64,000 bases of DNA from HXMU1420-2 sp034670145. GTDB lineage: Bacteria > Pseudomonadota > Alphaproteobacteria > Rhodobacterales > Rhodobacteraceae. Location: assembly GCA_034670145.1 (NCBI GenBank), contig JAXMOA010000005.1:124001-188000 (forward strand), written 5' to 3'. Under the pieces are notes generated by a model. It was not told the DNA's origin. It saw only the letters and a program-made list of their open reading frames with translations, and did no database searches. Position numbers and translations under genes: made by a program. This document shows positions 63,644 through 64,000 of the stretch, piece after piece; position 1 is the stretch's first letter; each line of letters starts with the position of its first letter.

Positions 63644-64000
63644 CTAGGTCGGGTAGGCAATGGCGCGATATTCGGGGAAGTCGGCATAGCGTTGGCGGCG
63701 GCTTGCGAGCGGCTCGTCGGGGGCTGCCCCGGGGGCGAGCAGGGTTCCGCGCGGGGCGATATAGCTGTCGATGCGGCGCAGGGGTTTGGGGCGCCAGACC
63801 AGGTTGAAGGCGCAGAGTTTCGGGAAGAACCAGATTTCGGAATATTGGTCCAGGTGGTCATGCATCCACCAGGCCAGATCGCGCCAGTCGCGGCCCCTGT
63901 CATATTGATCCGCGAACCAGGGGATCACCACCGAGGCCCCGGCGATGCGGTCGTCGCCCTGGCCGCGATCCCAGATATGGCATTCCAGCGGGTTGTCATT
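63644..64000 (-). CDS. Conserved hypothetical protein, C-terminal part
   Basis: At least 118 codons, continuing beyond the right edge of the window. The visible part starts NDNPLECHIWDRGQGDD and contains WRDLAWWMHDHLDQYSEIWFF and FNLVWRPKPLRRIDSYIAP. It is Trp-rich and acidic-aromatic, and I recall similar unannotated proteins in Rhodobacteraceae. No catalytic motif can be assigned. Confidence 0.65.
   Translation of the reverse strand, partial: NDNPLECHIWDRGQGDDRIAGASVVIPWFADQYDRGRDWRDLAWWMHDHLDQYSEIWFFPKLCAFNLVWRPKPLRRIDSYIAPRGTLLAPGAAPDEPLASRRQRYADFPEYRAIAYPT

Overview
This window is a piece of a high-GC alphaproteobacterial chromosome, most likely from the Roseobacter group of the Rhodobacteraceae. 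The evidence is a sarcosine oxidase beta start, ccmI, a DUF1289 protein, DUF6324, MmcB, a roseobacter-type HpsN, a tRNA-His without G-1, and short overlapping operons. No insertion sequence, prophage, CRISPR array or rRNA was seen.

Layout. 1-14.0 kb is housekeeping: the start of soxB; ccmI-ruvX-DUF1289; the membrane quality-control operon hflK-hflC-DUF2065 followed by a DegP-type protease; rpiA-gor; a methyltransferase; an EF-hand protein; GST-sdaA; a DMT exporter; thiamine diphosphokinase. 14.0-22.0 kb holds a long acidic protein of unknown role, a 935-residue modular protein with a lysozyme-like head and DGG-type linkers, a cold-shock gene and small envelope proteins. At 22.2 kb is an orphan hpsN (sulfopropanediol dehydrogenase).

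23.8-28.9 kb is an accessory minus-strand operon next to the 3' end of tRNA-His. In transcription order it encodes a 2-oxoglutarate/Fe(II) dioxygenase, an RraA-fold aldolase/decarboxylase, a cyanophycin-synthetase-like ATP-grasp ligase, a second ATP-grasp ligase and an Ldh2-family oxidoreductase. I read it as a candidate pathway for a small modified peptide or amide, and I do not recognise it as a described system. 29.5-34.5 kb returns to core genes: tRNA-His, GNAT, DUF6324, mmcB, an ArsR/SRPBCC pair, a probable 6S RNA with its own promoter, and ribB-ribH-nusB.

34.5-41.1 kb is a second unusual locus. A SARP/BTAD-type regulator with a TPR-like C-terminus diverges from a PAP2/vanadium-haloperoxidase-family protein that starts with eleven perfect NVG tripeptides. 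A subtilisin-like serine protease follows that gene closely. A CGTCA-type direct-repeat motif lies in front of the regulator/PAP2 pair and again in front of the hypothetical gene at 34.5 kb, which suggests one small regulon.

41.5-54.1 kb is a reductive pyrimidine catabolism locus: an NMT1/THI5-like ABC importer, dihydropyrimidinase, an amidohydrolase (ureidopropionase-like), a cupin, PreA and PreT. Two RutR-like TetR regulators lie within it, and four near-identical TTGACC-TGGTCA operators mark its three control regions. 54.3-62 kb holds a soluble cyclase/AAA/TPR signalling protein, a flavin amine oxidase with a long NTF2-like tail, and a membrane protein with a cyclic-nucleotide-binding domain. 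An SDR, an alpha/beta hydrolase and a truncated hypothetical gene close the window.
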